Assembly: GCA_948530865.1 (NCBI GenBank)
Contig: CAOTKV010000008.1
Coordinates: forward strand, 1 to 64,000
DNA: 64,000 nucleotides
Direction of reading: 5' to 3'
From: an uncultured Clostridia bacterium
Lineage (GTDB): Bacteria; Bacillota; Clostridia; TANB77; CAG-508
Position 1 is the stretch's first letter; each line of letters begins with the position of its first letter. Below the pieces are notes generated by a model that saw nothing but the letters and a program-made list of their open reading frames with translations, was not told the origin of the DNA and made no database searches. Of the stretch, positions 41,574 to 50,422 are shown in pieces. Position numbers and translations under genes: made by a program.

Positions 41574-43994
41574 ATGAACAAACCAGAACTTTTATCTCCA
41601 GTAGGAGATTTCGAATGTTTAAAAGCAGCTGTACAAAATGGCGCTAATAGTGTTTATCTTGGTGCATCTTCTTTTAATGCTCGTGCAAGAGCAACTAATT
41701 TTGGAAATGAAGAATTATTAGAAGCCATTAAATATGCTAAGTTAAGAAATGTTTCAGTACATCTAACTTTAAACACATTAATAAAAAATGAAGAATTTGA
41801 AAATGCAGTTAATCTTGCAATTGATGCTTATAATTTAGGTGTAGATGCAATAATTGTTCAAGATTTAGGACTAGCAACATATCTTTTAAAAAACTATCCT
41901 GAAATTCCACTACATGCAAGCACTCAAATGACTGTCCACAATTTAGATGGTGTTAAACAATTAGAAAATTTAGGATTTTCTAGAGTTGTATTATCAAGAG
42001 AATTATCATTAAATGAAATTGAATATATCAGAAAAAACACCTCTACTGAACTCGAAGTTTTTATTCATGGTGCACTTTGTATTTCATATTCTGGTCAATG
42101 TTTATTATCTAGTACAATTGGTGGTCGTTCTGGAAATCGTGGTCTATGTGCTCAACCTTGCAGATTACCTTACGAATTAATTGAAAATGAAAAAACAATT
42201 GATAAAGGTTATTTAATGAGTCCTCGTGATAATTGTGCTTTAGAATTTTTGCCTGAACTTATAAAATTAGGTATTGATTCATTTAAAATAGAAGGTCGTA
42301 TGAAAACACCTTATTATGTTGGTGTTGTTACAAGAATATACAGAAAATATATTGATTTAGTATTAGAAAATATTGATTTAGATAATACCACTTTAAAAAA
42401 TATGATTCAAAATAAATTAAATGAAAAAAATCCTGATACAGGTCTTACAGATAAAGAAGAACTTGCTCAAGTTTTTAATAGAGGTGGATTCTCTACTGGG
42501 CATTTTAAACCTTCTCCTAATAAAGATTTAATTTTCAAAGAAAAACCAAACAATATGGGATTTTATATTGGAACTATTTCACACATAAATGAAAATAAAG
42601 GACACTTAAAAATCAAATTAGAAAATACTTTATCTATTGGAGATAAAATATCAATAAATAATGAAAGTTATACAGTTTCTGAGCTTATGATTGATAACAA
42701 AAATTTCGAGACTTTAGAAAAAGGGAAATTAGCAAAAATTGGTCGTATGAAAGGTAAAATTTCTGTTGGCTCAAAAGTTTATAGAATTGAAACAGCAAAA
42801 TTAAATAAATCTATCTCTCCTACTTTCAAAGAAGATAAAAACTTTAGAAAAGTAAAACTAAATGGAGAAATTATTGTAAAGAGAAACACTCCAATCTCTT
42901 TTAATATATGGTCTGATGAAGGTTTTTATAATGGATTATCATTTTCTGTAACATCTACAATAATTCCAGAACCTGCTTTAAATAGACCTATTTCTAAAGG
43001 AAAAATATTTGAACAACTTTCAAAAACTGGTTCTACTGAATTCGAATTTGAAAATATTAATATAATATTAGATGATGGTTTATTTATTCCGAAAATAAGT
43101 ATATTAAATGATTTAAGAAGAAGTGCTTTAGAAGGACTAGAAAAACTTGTTATAAAAGAACATACTCACAATATAAAAAACACACAAATTAATACTACTT
43201 CTTTGCTTGAAGATAGTAGCTTAAATAATAATAAATCTATATCACTTCTATTAAATATTGTTGATAAAAATATAGATTATTCAAGCTTGCAAAATATTGA
43301 TAAATTGTATATTCCTTTAAAATATTTTATAAATGAAAATTCGCAAATATCTAATTTATGTAATACTTTCCCTGTTTTTGTTTATATGCCACATGTTTTA
43401 AAAGACAGTATAAATATAAACTTTGAAAAATTAGTAAGCAACTTTAATATTAAAGGTTTTGTAATTTCTCATATTTCTCAAATTGAAAAAGTATCTAAAT
43501 TTAATTTAGAATTAATTGGAAACTTTAATTTGAACATATATAACAGCTTTTCAATAAATGAACTTAATAAATTAAAATTATCAACTGTAACTATTTCTCC
43601 AGAACTTGATAAATTTGATACAAATAATCTCCAATCAAATTCAAAATCAGAAGTTATAGTTTATGGAAAACTACCTGTTATGACAAATAATTATTGCTAT
43701 CTTGGAAAATCTAATAAGTGCTATAAAGAATGTGATAAAAGGTGCTTAAGTAATAATAGATATTCTTTAAAAGATAGAATAAATTTTGAATTTAGAATTG
43801 TTCCAGATAATCTTCAAACTATAACAACAATTTATAATAGCAAGATATTGTCTGTTAAACCTAGCGAATTTAATACTAATAGTTTTCGTATTGATATTCT
43901 TGATGAAGATTTTGAAGAAATCCAAAATATTATTAATACTGTAAAATCTAATAATCGTTTTGAGGGAAAAGAATTTACTAATGGGAATTATTAA
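41574..43994 (+). CDS. U32 peptidase-family protein, RlhA/TrhP-like RNA hydroxylation enzyme
   Basis: About 806 residues from the ATG at 41574 (AAAGGA 10 nt upstream; the earlier in-frame TTG lies within that site). PELLSPVGDFECLKAAVQNGA, FIHGALCISYSGQCLLSS, GGRSGNRGLCAQPCRLPY and IDSFKIEGRMKTPYYV are the U32 signature with its conserved cysteines. A DUF3656-like C-terminal half follows, with a late Cys cluster (CYLGKSNKCYKECDKRC). Although called peptidases, studied members (RlhA, TrhO/TrhP pathway) carry out prephenate-dependent hydroxylation of rRNA or tRNA. The long DUF3656 form is closest to RlhA, which acts on 23S C2501. It is the only long plus-strand gene here. Confidence 0.88.
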   Translation: MNKPELLSPVGDFECLKAAVQNGANSVYLGASSFNARARATNFGNEELLEAIKYAKLRNVSVHLTLNTLIKNEEFENAVNLAIDAYNLGVDAIIVQDLGLATYLLKNYPEIPLHASTQMTVHNLDGVKQLENLGFSRVVLSRELSLNEIEYIRKNTSTELEVFIHGALCISYSGQCLLSSTIGGRSGNRGLCAQPCRLPYELIENEKTIDKGYLMSPRDNCALEFLPELIKLGIDSFKIEGRMKTPYYVGVVTRIYRKYIDLVLENIDLDNTTLKNMIQNKLNEKNPDTGLTDKEELAQVFNRGGFSTGHFKPSPNKDLIFKEKPNNMGFYIGTISHINENKGHLKIKLENTLSIGDKISINNESYTVSELMIDNKNFETLEKGKLAKIGRMKGKISVGSKVYRIETAKLNKSISPTFKEDKNFRKVKLNGEIIVKRNTPISFNIWSDEGFYNGLSFSVTSTIIPEPALNRPISKGKIFEQLSKTGSTEFEFENINIILDDGLFIPKISILNDLRRSALEGLEKLVIKEHTHNIKNTQINTTSLLEDSSLNNNKSISLLLNIVDKNIDYSSLQNIDKLYIPLKYFINENSQISNLCNTFPVFVYMPHVLKDSININFEKLVSNFNIKGFVISHISQIEKVSKFNLELIGNFNLNIYNSFSINELNKLKLSTVTISPELDKFDTNNLQSNSKSEVIVYGKLPVMTNNYCYLGKSNKCYKECDKRCLSNNRYSLKDRINFEFRIVPDNLQTITTIYNSKILSVKPSEFNTNSFRIDILDEDFEEIQNIINTVKSNNRFEGKEFTNGNY

Positions 43995-44021
43995 AAAATT
44001 AATTTTAATAGTTATTTCGAA

Positions 44022-44050
44022 TTGACATCATTTTAGTAAAATGCTAATAT
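44022..44050 (+). promoter_or_regulatory. Promoter with internal operator for the toxin-antitoxin pair
   Basis: Consensus TTGACA (44022-44027), 17-bp spacer, TAATAT (44045-44050). The spacer contains the perfect palindrome CATTTTA-G-TAAAATG (44029-44043), a position typical for autorepression by a toxin-antitoxin complex. Confidence 0.8.
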
Positions 44051-44112
44051 TATATAAACTTAAATATATTTATTAAATTATAAATTTTTAAAACTAAGGA
44101 GGTAAATATATT

Positions 44113-44244
44113 ATGGATGAATTAACAAACTTTCAAAATAATATTATAGAAAATCTACTAAAAGCAGAGGACGATATAAAGTATGGAAAAGTAAGAAGTT
44201 CTGAAGATGTTTTTAAAGAATGGAAAGAAAAATACAACATATAA
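44113..44244 (+). CDS. Small antitoxin of a ParE/RelE-type module
   Basis: 43 residues, ATG preceded by a perfect AGGAGG. The sequence is acidic and helical (MDELTNFQNNIIENLLKAED, then DVFKEWKEKYN), like the C-terminal toxin-wrapping part of RelB/ParD antitoxins. It is too short to hold a full ribbon-helix-helix domain before that part, so DNA binding is uncertain. Its 3' end overlaps the toxin gene by 38 bp, the usual translational coupling. Identification rests mainly on context. Confidence 0.75.
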   Translation: MDELTNFQNNIIENLLKAEDDIKYGKVRSSEDVFKEWKEKYNI

Positions 44245-44548
44245 AATACATTTTTTAGAAAATTCTTTAGAAGAAATTGATGAAATATTTATATATATTT
44301 CTGAAACATTAAAATCTCAAAACGCTTCCAAACTTTTTGTTAAAAAAATCATTTCTAAAACAGAAATCTTATCAAGATTTCCTAAAATATATTCACCAAT
44401 AAGTAAATATGATAAATTAAAAAGAGAATATAGAAAAATCGTAATTGATAACTATATTCTCTTATATACAATAGATGAGAAAGAAAAAATTGTATATATT
44501 TCTCATGTATTTTATAGTAGAAAAAATTACTTAAATGGTTTAATTTAA
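44207..44548 (+). CDS. ParE/RelE-family toxin
   Basis: 113 residues. YKIHFLENSLEEIDEIFIYISETL, the helix KLFVKKIISKTEILSRFPKIY and the C-terminal strands YRKIVIDNYILLYTIDEKEKIVYISHVFYSRKNY are characteristic of the ParE/RelE superfamily; the ...HVFYSRRNY ending is closest to ParE-like gyrase-targeting toxins. RelE catalytic residues cannot be assigned with confidence. The start at 44207 overlaps the antitoxin frame, and no better start is in frame. Expressed from the palindrome-bearing promoter upstream. Confidence 0.85.
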   Translation: MFLKNGKKNTTYKIHFLENSLEEIDEIFIYISETLKSQNASKLFVKKIISKTEILSRFPKIYSPISKYDKLKREYRKIVIDNYILLYTIDEKEKIVYISHVFYSRKNYLNGLI

Positions 44549-44587
44549 TTTCAAAATTCATAGGCTGTTCTAGTCAAGTATTTCAGC

Positions 44588-44621
44588 AATATATTTTTTA
44601 TTTTAATTTAATAAATATATT
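44588..44621. terminator. Bidirectional terminator between toxin and LolA-like genes
   Basis: AATATATTT and AAATATATT pair at the ends of 44588-44621, with T-rich flanks in both directions; it lies between two converging genes. It is AT-only, so strength is uncertain. Confidence 0.5.
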
Positions 44622-44633
44622 AAGTCTTATATT

Positions 44634-45338
44634 TTATTCCTCAACCATTTCCCTATAATCTATAACCACGCTTCCAACTGTATTTGGTCTTTTTACATCT
44701 TCATCTGTTACACAATCAAATTCTACTTCTATAACATTTGGTATTTTTACAAGCAGTCCAGCAAATCCATAATAGAAAAGTTCTTGTCCAACTATTATTC
44801 CTGTTTCTTTATCTATATAGTATTTATCATAATTTTTTGTATTATATGTTTCTGTGAGCTTTATTACAATTGTTTTTCTTCCGTTTATATCTTTTTCACC
44901 TAAATATTCAAAAGCATACTTATTTTCATCTGTTATATTATAATATGATATCCCATGCTTTTGTGACATTTTTAAGTATCTATCTTGTCCAAAATCTTTT
45001 GCACTACTAATATAGACTAATGGATATGAAAAAATATCAATTCTTTCATCTGTATTATAATTTATATATTCATGACATTTATCTTTAGCTACTTTTTTAA
45101 TTACATTATCCTTTACAAAAACATTGCCTGTTTGCTCAGTAAATATGCTTAGGTTTTTAGTGGTTAATACATAATTATTATAATCTTTTTCTACTAAATT
45201 AATCACTTCTTCTCTGCTCATTTCATTACTTCTATCTAAGTTGTTATCAATTCTTATTGCTATTTCATAACCTACTACAAGAGCTAACAATAAAAGTAAA
45301 ATCGTAATAATTATAATAATAATTTTTTTAATTTTCAT
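44634..45338 (-). CDS. Membrane-anchored LolA/RseB-like protein, ECF cluster
   Basis: 234 residues with an N-terminal membrane anchor (about 5-26) and an extracytoplasmic domain. The strands NVFVKDNVIKKV, GRKTIVIKLTETY and KYYIDKETGIIVGQELFYY recall the half-barrel LolA/MucB/RseB fold. It is the third gene of an ECF sigma / anti-sigma transcript (20 bp after the anti-sigma gene), so it may sense or transduce envelope stress to the anti-sigma factor. The fold assignment is by pattern only. Confidence 0.65.
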   Translation of the reverse strand: MKIKKIIIIIITILLLLLALVVGYEIAIRIDNNLDRSNEMSREEVINLVEKDYNNYVLTTKNLSIFTEQTGNVFVKDNVIKKVAKDKCHEYINYNTDERIDIFSYPLVYISSAKDFGQDRYLKMSQKHGISYYNITDENKYAFEYLGEKDINGRKTIVIKLTETYNTKNYDKYYIDKETGIIVGQELFYYGFAGLLVKIPNVIEVEFDCVTDEDVKRPNTVGSVVIDYREMVEE

Positions 45339-45358
45339 ATTTATTCCCTCCTTTTACC

Positions 45359-46237
45359 TTATTGCTCTACAATTCTATATTCATTTATATTTTCTTTTTC
45401 TAGCCAACTATCTAATATATTACCAGAAGTATTATAAGTTATATTTACAGTTCCTTCTTCTAAAAATTTATTTCCTATATACTGTGGATATCTTATAATC
45501 ATTTTTACAATCAATCCATTACTTACATAAATATTGCATCTTCCAAAATTCTCTAATTCTATATCTGTAATATAATATTTTCCATCTTCTTTATTTACTT
45601 TAGATTTAAATATGTTTCTAATAAAAAGTAATTTGTTCTCTGGTATTGTGAAACAGAAATCTTTTATATTAAGTGGAATTATTCCATCTTTTTCGCAATT
45701 TAATACTGCTGTTTTTTCTCCATTATTATCTTCTATATAATAATCTGAAATCTCACTATTTCCATTATTAAATTCTTCAATTATTTTTTTACCATAAAAT
45801 ATTGATACAAATTCCAAGTCTCGTGTATATTTTCCATTTTTAGTAATAAAATGATTATTCCAAACTTGGTTGTCAGAACTTACAGAACAACTTAATGAGT
45901 ATTCAGTTAAATCTTTATACTCATTTGCTCTATTTGCTAAATCTAGCATTATTATTGTTTTTCTTCCTAATGTTAGAATATAAAAAATTATAATAACAAG
46001 CAAAATTAATTTTAATATTCTCATTTTTTTATTATATTTTTTGATAAAATTTATAATTTTCTTTTCTTTTTGATTATTATCTATTTTCAAATCTTTTTTC
46101 ATATTTTCAAGAACTGTTTTACAATCTTCACACTCTTTAATATGATTTTCAATAAATTCATTTGATTCTTTAGTTGTTAAGTTATCTATATAATTTGGTA
46201 ATAAGTCTTGAACAATTTTACAATCTTTTTTATTCAT
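45359..46237 (-). CDS. Zinc-finger anti-sigma factor (zf-HC2), membrane-spanning
   Basis: 292 residues. The N-terminal cytoplasmic ZAS domain has CKIVQDLLPNYIDN and the H-x3-C-x2-C motif HIKECEDC that binds zinc and sequesters the sigma factor. A membrane helix (about 73-92) and an extracellular domain of about 190 residues follow. The gene overlaps the ECF sigma gene by 8 bp, the standard arrangement, so it should inhibit that sigma until an envelope signal releases it. Confidence 0.88.
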   Translation of the reverse strand: MNKKDCKIVQDLLPNYIDNLTTKESNEFIENHIKECEDCKTVLENMKKDLKIDNNQKEKKIINFIKKYNKKMRILKLILLVIIIFYILTLGRKTIIMLDLANRANEYKDLTEYSLSCSVSSDNQVWNNHFITKNGKYTRDLEFVSIFYGKKIIEEFNNGNSEISDYYIEDNNGEKTAVLNCEKDGIIPLNIKDFCFTIPENKLLFIRNIFKSKVNKEDGKYYITDIELENFGRCNIYVSNGLIVKMIIRYPQYIGNKFLEEGTVNITYNTSGNILDSWLEKENINEYRIVEQ

Positions 46238-46718
46238 CCTCTTCTACCTCCCTCATTTTGTTTTTTCCTCTATAAAATGTAACTCTAGCCCAGTTTTCGG
46301 TTTTATTTAAAATACTTCCAATTTCTTTAAAACTCAGTTCACCAGTAATTCTTAAATAAATTACTTCTCGGGTTAAATCATCTAGTTTTTGCATCTTCTG
46401 ATATAAACTTATTTTCTTTTCATTTGAAACAATCATTTCTTCTAAATTTTCACTAGATGCTATAAATCCTAATTCTTCTTCACTTGCTTTACTAAACTTC
46501 TTTTCCTTTTTTAGTTCATCATACCACAAATATTTAGCTATCTGGCATAACCAAACTGAAATTTTGCACTTACCTTTAAAAGAATCGATTTTTTGTACTG
46601 CTCTATAAAATGTCTCTTGAGTAAGTTCTTCTGCTAAATCGCTGTTATGAGTTAAGCAAAAAAGATATTTATATACTGTTTCAAAACATTCTTCGTATAT
46701 TTTTTCTATATCTTGCAT
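46230..46718 (-). CDS. ECF-type RNA polymerase sigma factor
   Basis: 162 residues, with region 2 (LAEELTQETFYRAVQKIDSF followed by KCKISVWLCQIAKYLWYDELK) and region 4 (LTREVIYLRITGELSFKEIGSILNKTENWARVTFYRGKNKM), lacking regions 1 and 3 as ECF factors do. Its -10/-35-like upstream sequence has an AAC...GTC pattern typical of ECF promoters, so it probably activates its own transcription. Partner anti-sigma follows. Confidence 0.92.
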   Translation of the reverse strand: MQDIEKIYEECFETVYKYLFCLTHNSDLAEELTQETFYRAVQKIDSFKGKCKISVWLCQIAKYLWYDELKKEKKFSKASEEELGFIASSENLEEMIVSNEKKISLYQKMQKLDDLTREVIYLRITGELSFKEIGSILNKTENWARVTFYRGKNKMREVEEDE

Positions 46719-46738
46719 TTTTTTCTCCTTTATAATAA

Positions 46739-46763
46739 GACTAAAAATTGCAAATTTCGTTAC
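46739..46763 (-). promoter_or_regulatory. Probable ECF autoregulatory promoter
   Basis: On the minus strand GTAAC (AAC at 46759-46761) is followed after 17 bp by GTC (46739-46741), resembling the AAC...CGT/CGTC pattern of ECF promoters. The sequence lies 20 bp upstream of the sigma gene start and abuts the U-tract of the preceding terminator. Confidence 0.55.
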
Positions 46764-46770
46764 AAAAAAA

Positions 46771-46807
46771 GTAAAGAATTGTTATAATTTTATATAACAT
46801 TCTTTAC
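46771..46807 (-). terminator. Terminator of the glycosyltransferase / LolA-like genes
   Basis: GTAAAGAA...TTATA pairs with TATAA...TTCTTTAC over 46771-46807, followed on the minus strand by TTTTTTTG, 8 bp after the LolA-like stop. Confidence 0.85.
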
Positions 46808-46815
46808 TTAAACTA

Positions 46816-47524
46816 TTATTGCACTAAATTGTTGTTTTCAGGAGCTTTCACTTGTTCTTTTGTTTTATAATCATAAATTGTATACTCTGTAAAATCAGGT
46901 AGTTCAACATCTTTTAATTTTGTAATAAAGAATTTTAAATCATATTCATATTCAAAAATGTCTCCATTTGAAAATTTAATTTCAGCTTTTATTGGAAAAC
47001 TTCTACTTTTAGTTATCCAAACTGTTTTTTCTGCTTGTCCTTCTTTTACTGATATTTTATAACATTTTTCTCCATTTATTTTTTCAGATTTTACACTATT
47101 TTGCATATTTCCGAACCAATATTAATCTTTCAAAAAAATTCTTTGCATGTCCAGGAATTAAGCTAATATACATATTATTTGAAGCAAGCATAGGCGAATT
47201 CTCTTTTGAAAGTTCCATATTGTATACTTGTTTATTTTGCTCATCTATCATATATGCTTTTTCACCATCTACCCATGTATAAACTCCATCATTAGTAACA
47301 ATCTTTCCTATTCCTTCTCTATAAAATGTTTCTGTTTTTGAAGTTTTACCATCAACTTTTGCAATTGTTTTTAAATAGTAATTATCTTTTTCAATATTTT
47401 CTTCTAATTTACTAATCGCATTATTTAAAATTATAACATTCTTAATAGCACGCACACCACATAATATTCCAATTAGTGCTATAACTAAAATTAATATTAT
47501 TAAAACTTTTATTTTTTTACTCAT
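46816..47524 (-). CDS. Membrane-anchored LolA-like protein, split by a +1 shift at CGG
   Basis: A first frame (47524 down to 47096) encodes an N-terminal membrane anchor and DGKTSKTETFYREGIGKIV, VDGEKAYMIDEQNKQVYNM, typical LolA-like strands. It reads TTG GTT CGG AAA TAT GCA AAA TAG and stops. Skipping the C of CGG continues as GNMQNSVKSEKINGEKCYKI and then VWITKSRSFPIKAEIKF, the second half of the same fold, to 46816. The +1 frame is blocked by a TAA 13 nt upstream of CGG, so the shift must occur in a window of about 25 nt that includes CGG and excludes the nearby T7 run. Together about 235 residues. It starts 9 bp after the glycosyltransferase gene. Confidence 0.75.
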
Positions 47525-47533
47525 TATTTACTC

Positions 47534-49135
47534 CTATCTATAAAGTAATATATATATTCCCATTTCTTCATTACAAAAACCATGATATGCAGCAAGTTCA
47601 TAGCTAAAATCTGAATCTGCTCTGACTATATAAACTGCATTTTCATTAATTATTCTATCTTTTATAATTTTATATCTTCCATAATTATCATTTTCATCTC
47701 TTGTTTCATTAAATGTGTATGGTGATATTGGATTTACATACAAAGTATATATGTAAGGTCTTTCTGCTCCTGTATATATGTATATATCTCTATTTTCAAA
47801 TTCATCTCTTCCATTTACTTGATCTATTATTTCAATTAAATCCTTTTCAAAAAACTGTTGATGTTCATACACTTCTTCATATCTTGTAAAATAAAATTTA
47901 GTAAATGAATAGAAATTAATACTATACATTATTACTATAACAATTAATATTAATCTTAATACTAATATTTTTATTTTTTCTATTATTTTCTCAGCTTTTG
48001 ATATTTTTTTATGTTGTAACAAATATATGAAATGTATACTAGAATAACATAAAAATATTAAAGGAAAATATATTGCATTTGATTTTGAAATATTTATATC
48101 AGCTATAAGCATCATACATAAACTTACTGAAATAAACATTAAAAATATAACTGTATTTGCTGCACTTTTTTTCTCTTTTATGTTTTTTATTAAATTATAA
48201 GTTTCAACAAAAATTCCTAACACAACAAGAATTATTGCAAAATTGTATAAAGTTCCATATTCAGGAAGCGAATTAAATGGCAAATCATCATATATAAAAA
48301 TTTTGTTTAGTGATTTCAAATTTGTAACTATATTGTTAATACTGATTTCTGAGCCTCTATATTTAGGCAATTTAGGAATTGTAAATATCCAATTTATTTG
48401 TTCTAAAATACCATTATTTACTAATATCATAAGCATTAATGGCAATGCTAAAATAAATACTGGTATTCCCATAATAATTATATTTTTAAAAGTTATTCTT
48501 TTTACATATAGCATATAACTCAATACAAGTATTAAAAATACTGGAATGATTATATATGAAATTGCATATGTATATAAACTGATTCCAATTGCTAATCCTG
48601 CAAATATATATTGATACCATTTCTTTGCTTTTAGTAAAAAATATAATGAAATTATTAAACATGGTGCTAATAAGTTACAATCTAATCCCCACCTAGATGA
48701 CATTATATTCCAAGGATTTATTGTTAAAAGCAGTGAAACTACTAATGCAGATTTTTGTCCTATATGTTTTCGTATCATAAAAAAACAAGCCAAAATTGCT
48801 ATTAAATTAAATATAACAGCAGTTATTCTTATTGATATTAAATTGAATCCATATAGTTTAATAAAAATTGCTGTTACATACCCATATAAAATACTTTGTC
48901 CTCCACCAAAATTAACAAAATAAACTGGAAATTTATTTAACGCTCTATCTACCATAAATTTTGATAAACAAAATGCATCATATGCCATTCCTGCTTCATC
49001 AACATTTACACCTGATGGTATTTGCTCTAATTTGTATACTCTTAGAAAAACTGCAACAGTAAAAATAATGATAAAACATACTATATTTAATATACTTAAT
49101 TTATATTTTTTAAAAAAATTTATTACCTTCCCCAT
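47534..49135 (-). CDS. GT-C fold membrane glycosyltransferase (GT39/ArnT-like)
   Basis: About 533 residues with 11-12 membrane helices. The first large extracytoplasmic loop holds IPSGVNVDEAGMAYDAF, whose D-E matches the catalytic acidic motif of PMT/ArnT-type glycosyltransferases that use polyprenyl-phosphate sugars. LTINPWNIMSSRWGLDCN is also typical. The C-terminal soluble region carries YIYTGAERPYIYTLYV. The start at 49135 has GGAG 8 nt upstream. It precedes the LolA-like gene by 9 bp, so the two may act together on an exported glycoconjugate; substrate unknown. Confidence 0.82.
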   Translation of the reverse strand: MGKVINFFKKYKLSILNIVCFIIIFTVAVFLRVYKLEQIPSGVNVDEAGMAYDAFCLSKFMVDRALNKFPVYFVNFGGGQSILYGYVTAIFIKLYGFNLISIRITAVIFNLIAILACFFMIRKHIGQKSALVVSLLLTINPWNIMSSRWGLDCNLLAPCLIISLYFLLKAKKWYQYIFAGLAIGISLYTYAISYIIIPVFLILVLSYMLYVKRITFKNIIIMGIPVFILALPLMLMILVNNGILEQINWIFTIPKLPKYRGSEISINNIVTNLKSLNKIFIYDDLPFNSLPEYGTLYNFAIILVVLGIFVETYNLIKNIKEKKSAANTVIFLMFISVSLCMMLIADINISKSNAIYFPLIFLCYSSIHFIYLLQHKKISKAEKIIEKIKILVLRLILIVIVIMYSINFYSFTKFYFTRYEEVYEHQQFFEKDLIEIIDQVNGRDEFENRDIYIYTGAERPYIYTLYVNPISPYTFNETRDENDNYGRYKIIKDRIINENAVYIVRADSDFSYELAAYHGFCNEEMGIYILLYR

Positions 49136-49152
49136 AGTAATCTCCATAAAAT

Positions 49153-49184
49153 TAAGCGATATGAAAAAACATATCGCTCTTTTA
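49153..49184 (-). terminator. Terminator of tyrS
   Basis: AGCGATATG and CATATCGCT pair perfectly around AAAAAA (49155-49178), followed on the minus strand by TAATTTTATG, 7 bp after the tyrS stop. Confidence 0.82.
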
Positions 49185-49190
49185 GTTCTC

Positions 49191-50405
49191 TTATTTTTCT
49201 AATTTGTGATATACTTTTTTACCTTTTCTTAAAATTGCATATCCTTCTTTGAAATCTTCCTCTGTTAATTTGTAAGAAATATCTTCTATCTTATTATCAT
49301 TTAAAGATATTCCACCCTGAGCAATTAATGTTTTAGCTTGTCCTTTTGAAGGAGCAACTCCTGTTAAAACTAATGCTTCTAAAATAGAAATATTAACATC
49401 TTCTATTTTAGTAGTTGGCATATTATCTATATTTCCACCATTTCCAAATAATGCTTCTGCTGCTTCTCTAGCTTTAATAGCTTCTTCTTCACCATGAATT
49501 AATTTTGTAATTTCATATGCAGCAATTTTTTTGGCTTCATTTATTTGTTCATCTTTTAATGATGATAATCTATCAACTTCTTCATCTGGTAAAAATGTAA
49601 GTAAGCTTAATACTTTTCTTACTTCTGTATCTCCAATATTTCTCCAATATTGATAAAATTCATATGGAGAAGTTTTTTCAGGGTTTAACCATAAAGCACC
49701 TTTGGCTGTTTTTCCCATTTTCTTACCTTCTGCAGTAGTTAAAAGTTTAAATGTTAAACCATAAGAATCTTCTGTTCCTATTTTTCTTATTAATTCAACA
49801 CCGCCAATTATATTAGACCATTGATCGTTTCCACCAATTTGCATTTTACAATTGTAGTTGTCATGTAAATATAAGAAATCATAACTTTGAAGTAACAAAT
49901 ATCCCATTTCAAAAAATGTTAAACCTGTTTCTAATCTATTTTTATAGCAATCTTGAGATATCATTTTTGCTACTGTAAATTTACTTCCAATATCTCTCAT
50001 AAAATTTATGTAATTTAAATCTAAAAGCCAATCTTTATTATTTACAATAATTGCAGCATTTTCGCCTTCAAATGATACAAATCTTTCTGCTTGTTTTTTT
50101 ATTGCTTCAACGTTCTCATCTAATTGTTCTCTTGTAAGCATTTGACGCATATCTGTTCTTCCTGATGGATCTCCAATTGCTGCTGTTCCACCACCCATTA
50201 AAATTATAGGTCTATGTCCTGCTTTTTGAAGTCTTGATGCTACCATTAATGCAACAAAGTGACCAATATGCATGCTATTAGCTGTTGGATCTATTCCTAT
50301 ATAAAAACTAACACTTTCTTTTTGAAAAAGTTCTCTCATTTCTTTTTCATGTGTTAATTGTTCTATGTATCCTCTTTCTTCAAGTTCTTTTATTATATCT
50401 GTCAT
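49191..50405 (-). CDS. tyrS: Tyrosyl-tRNA synthetase
   Basis: A class I aminoacyl-tRNA synthetase that charges tRNA-Tyr. HIGH occurs at residues 46-49 (SMHIGHFV); YDFLYLHDNYNCKMQIGGNDQWSNI binds tyrosine and tRNA. The KMSKS loop reads KMGKTAKG, the variant seen in many Bacillota, and an S4-like C-terminal domain (SKGQAKTLIAQGGISLNDNKI) completes 404 residues. Only 17 bp separate it from the YvyF-like gene, and no T-box leader is visible between them. Confidence 0.97.
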   Translation of the reverse strand: MTDIIKELEERGYIEQLTHEKEMRELFQKESVSFYIGIDPTANSMHIGHFVALMVASRLQKAGHRPIILMGGGTAAIGDPSGRTDMRQMLTREQLDENVEAIKKQAERFVSFEGENAAIIVNNKDWLLDLNYINFMRDIGSKFTVAKMISQDCYKNRLETGLTFFEMGYLLLQSYDFLYLHDNYNCKMQIGGNDQWSNIIGGVELIRKIGTEDSYGLTFKLLTTAEGKKMGKTAKGALWLNPEKTSPYEFYQYWRNIGDTEVRKVLSLLTFLPDEEVDRLSSLKDEQINEAKKIAAYEITKLIHGEEEAIKAREAAEALFGNGGNIDNMPTTKIEDVNISILEALVLTGVAPSKGQAKTLIAQGGISLNDNKIEDISYKLTEEDFKEGYAILRKGKKVYHKLEK

Positions 50406-50422
50406 TAAAATTCCCCCTAATA

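Noticed and set aside
47120..47140. T7 run as the cause of the LolA-like frameshift
   Set aside because: The +1 frame contains a TAA between the run and CGG, so a shift at the run would terminate at once.
50406..50422. T-box leader for tyrS
   Set aside because: Only 17 bp separate tyrS from the preceding gene, and no T-box specifier or antiterminator sequence is seen upstream of that gene either.
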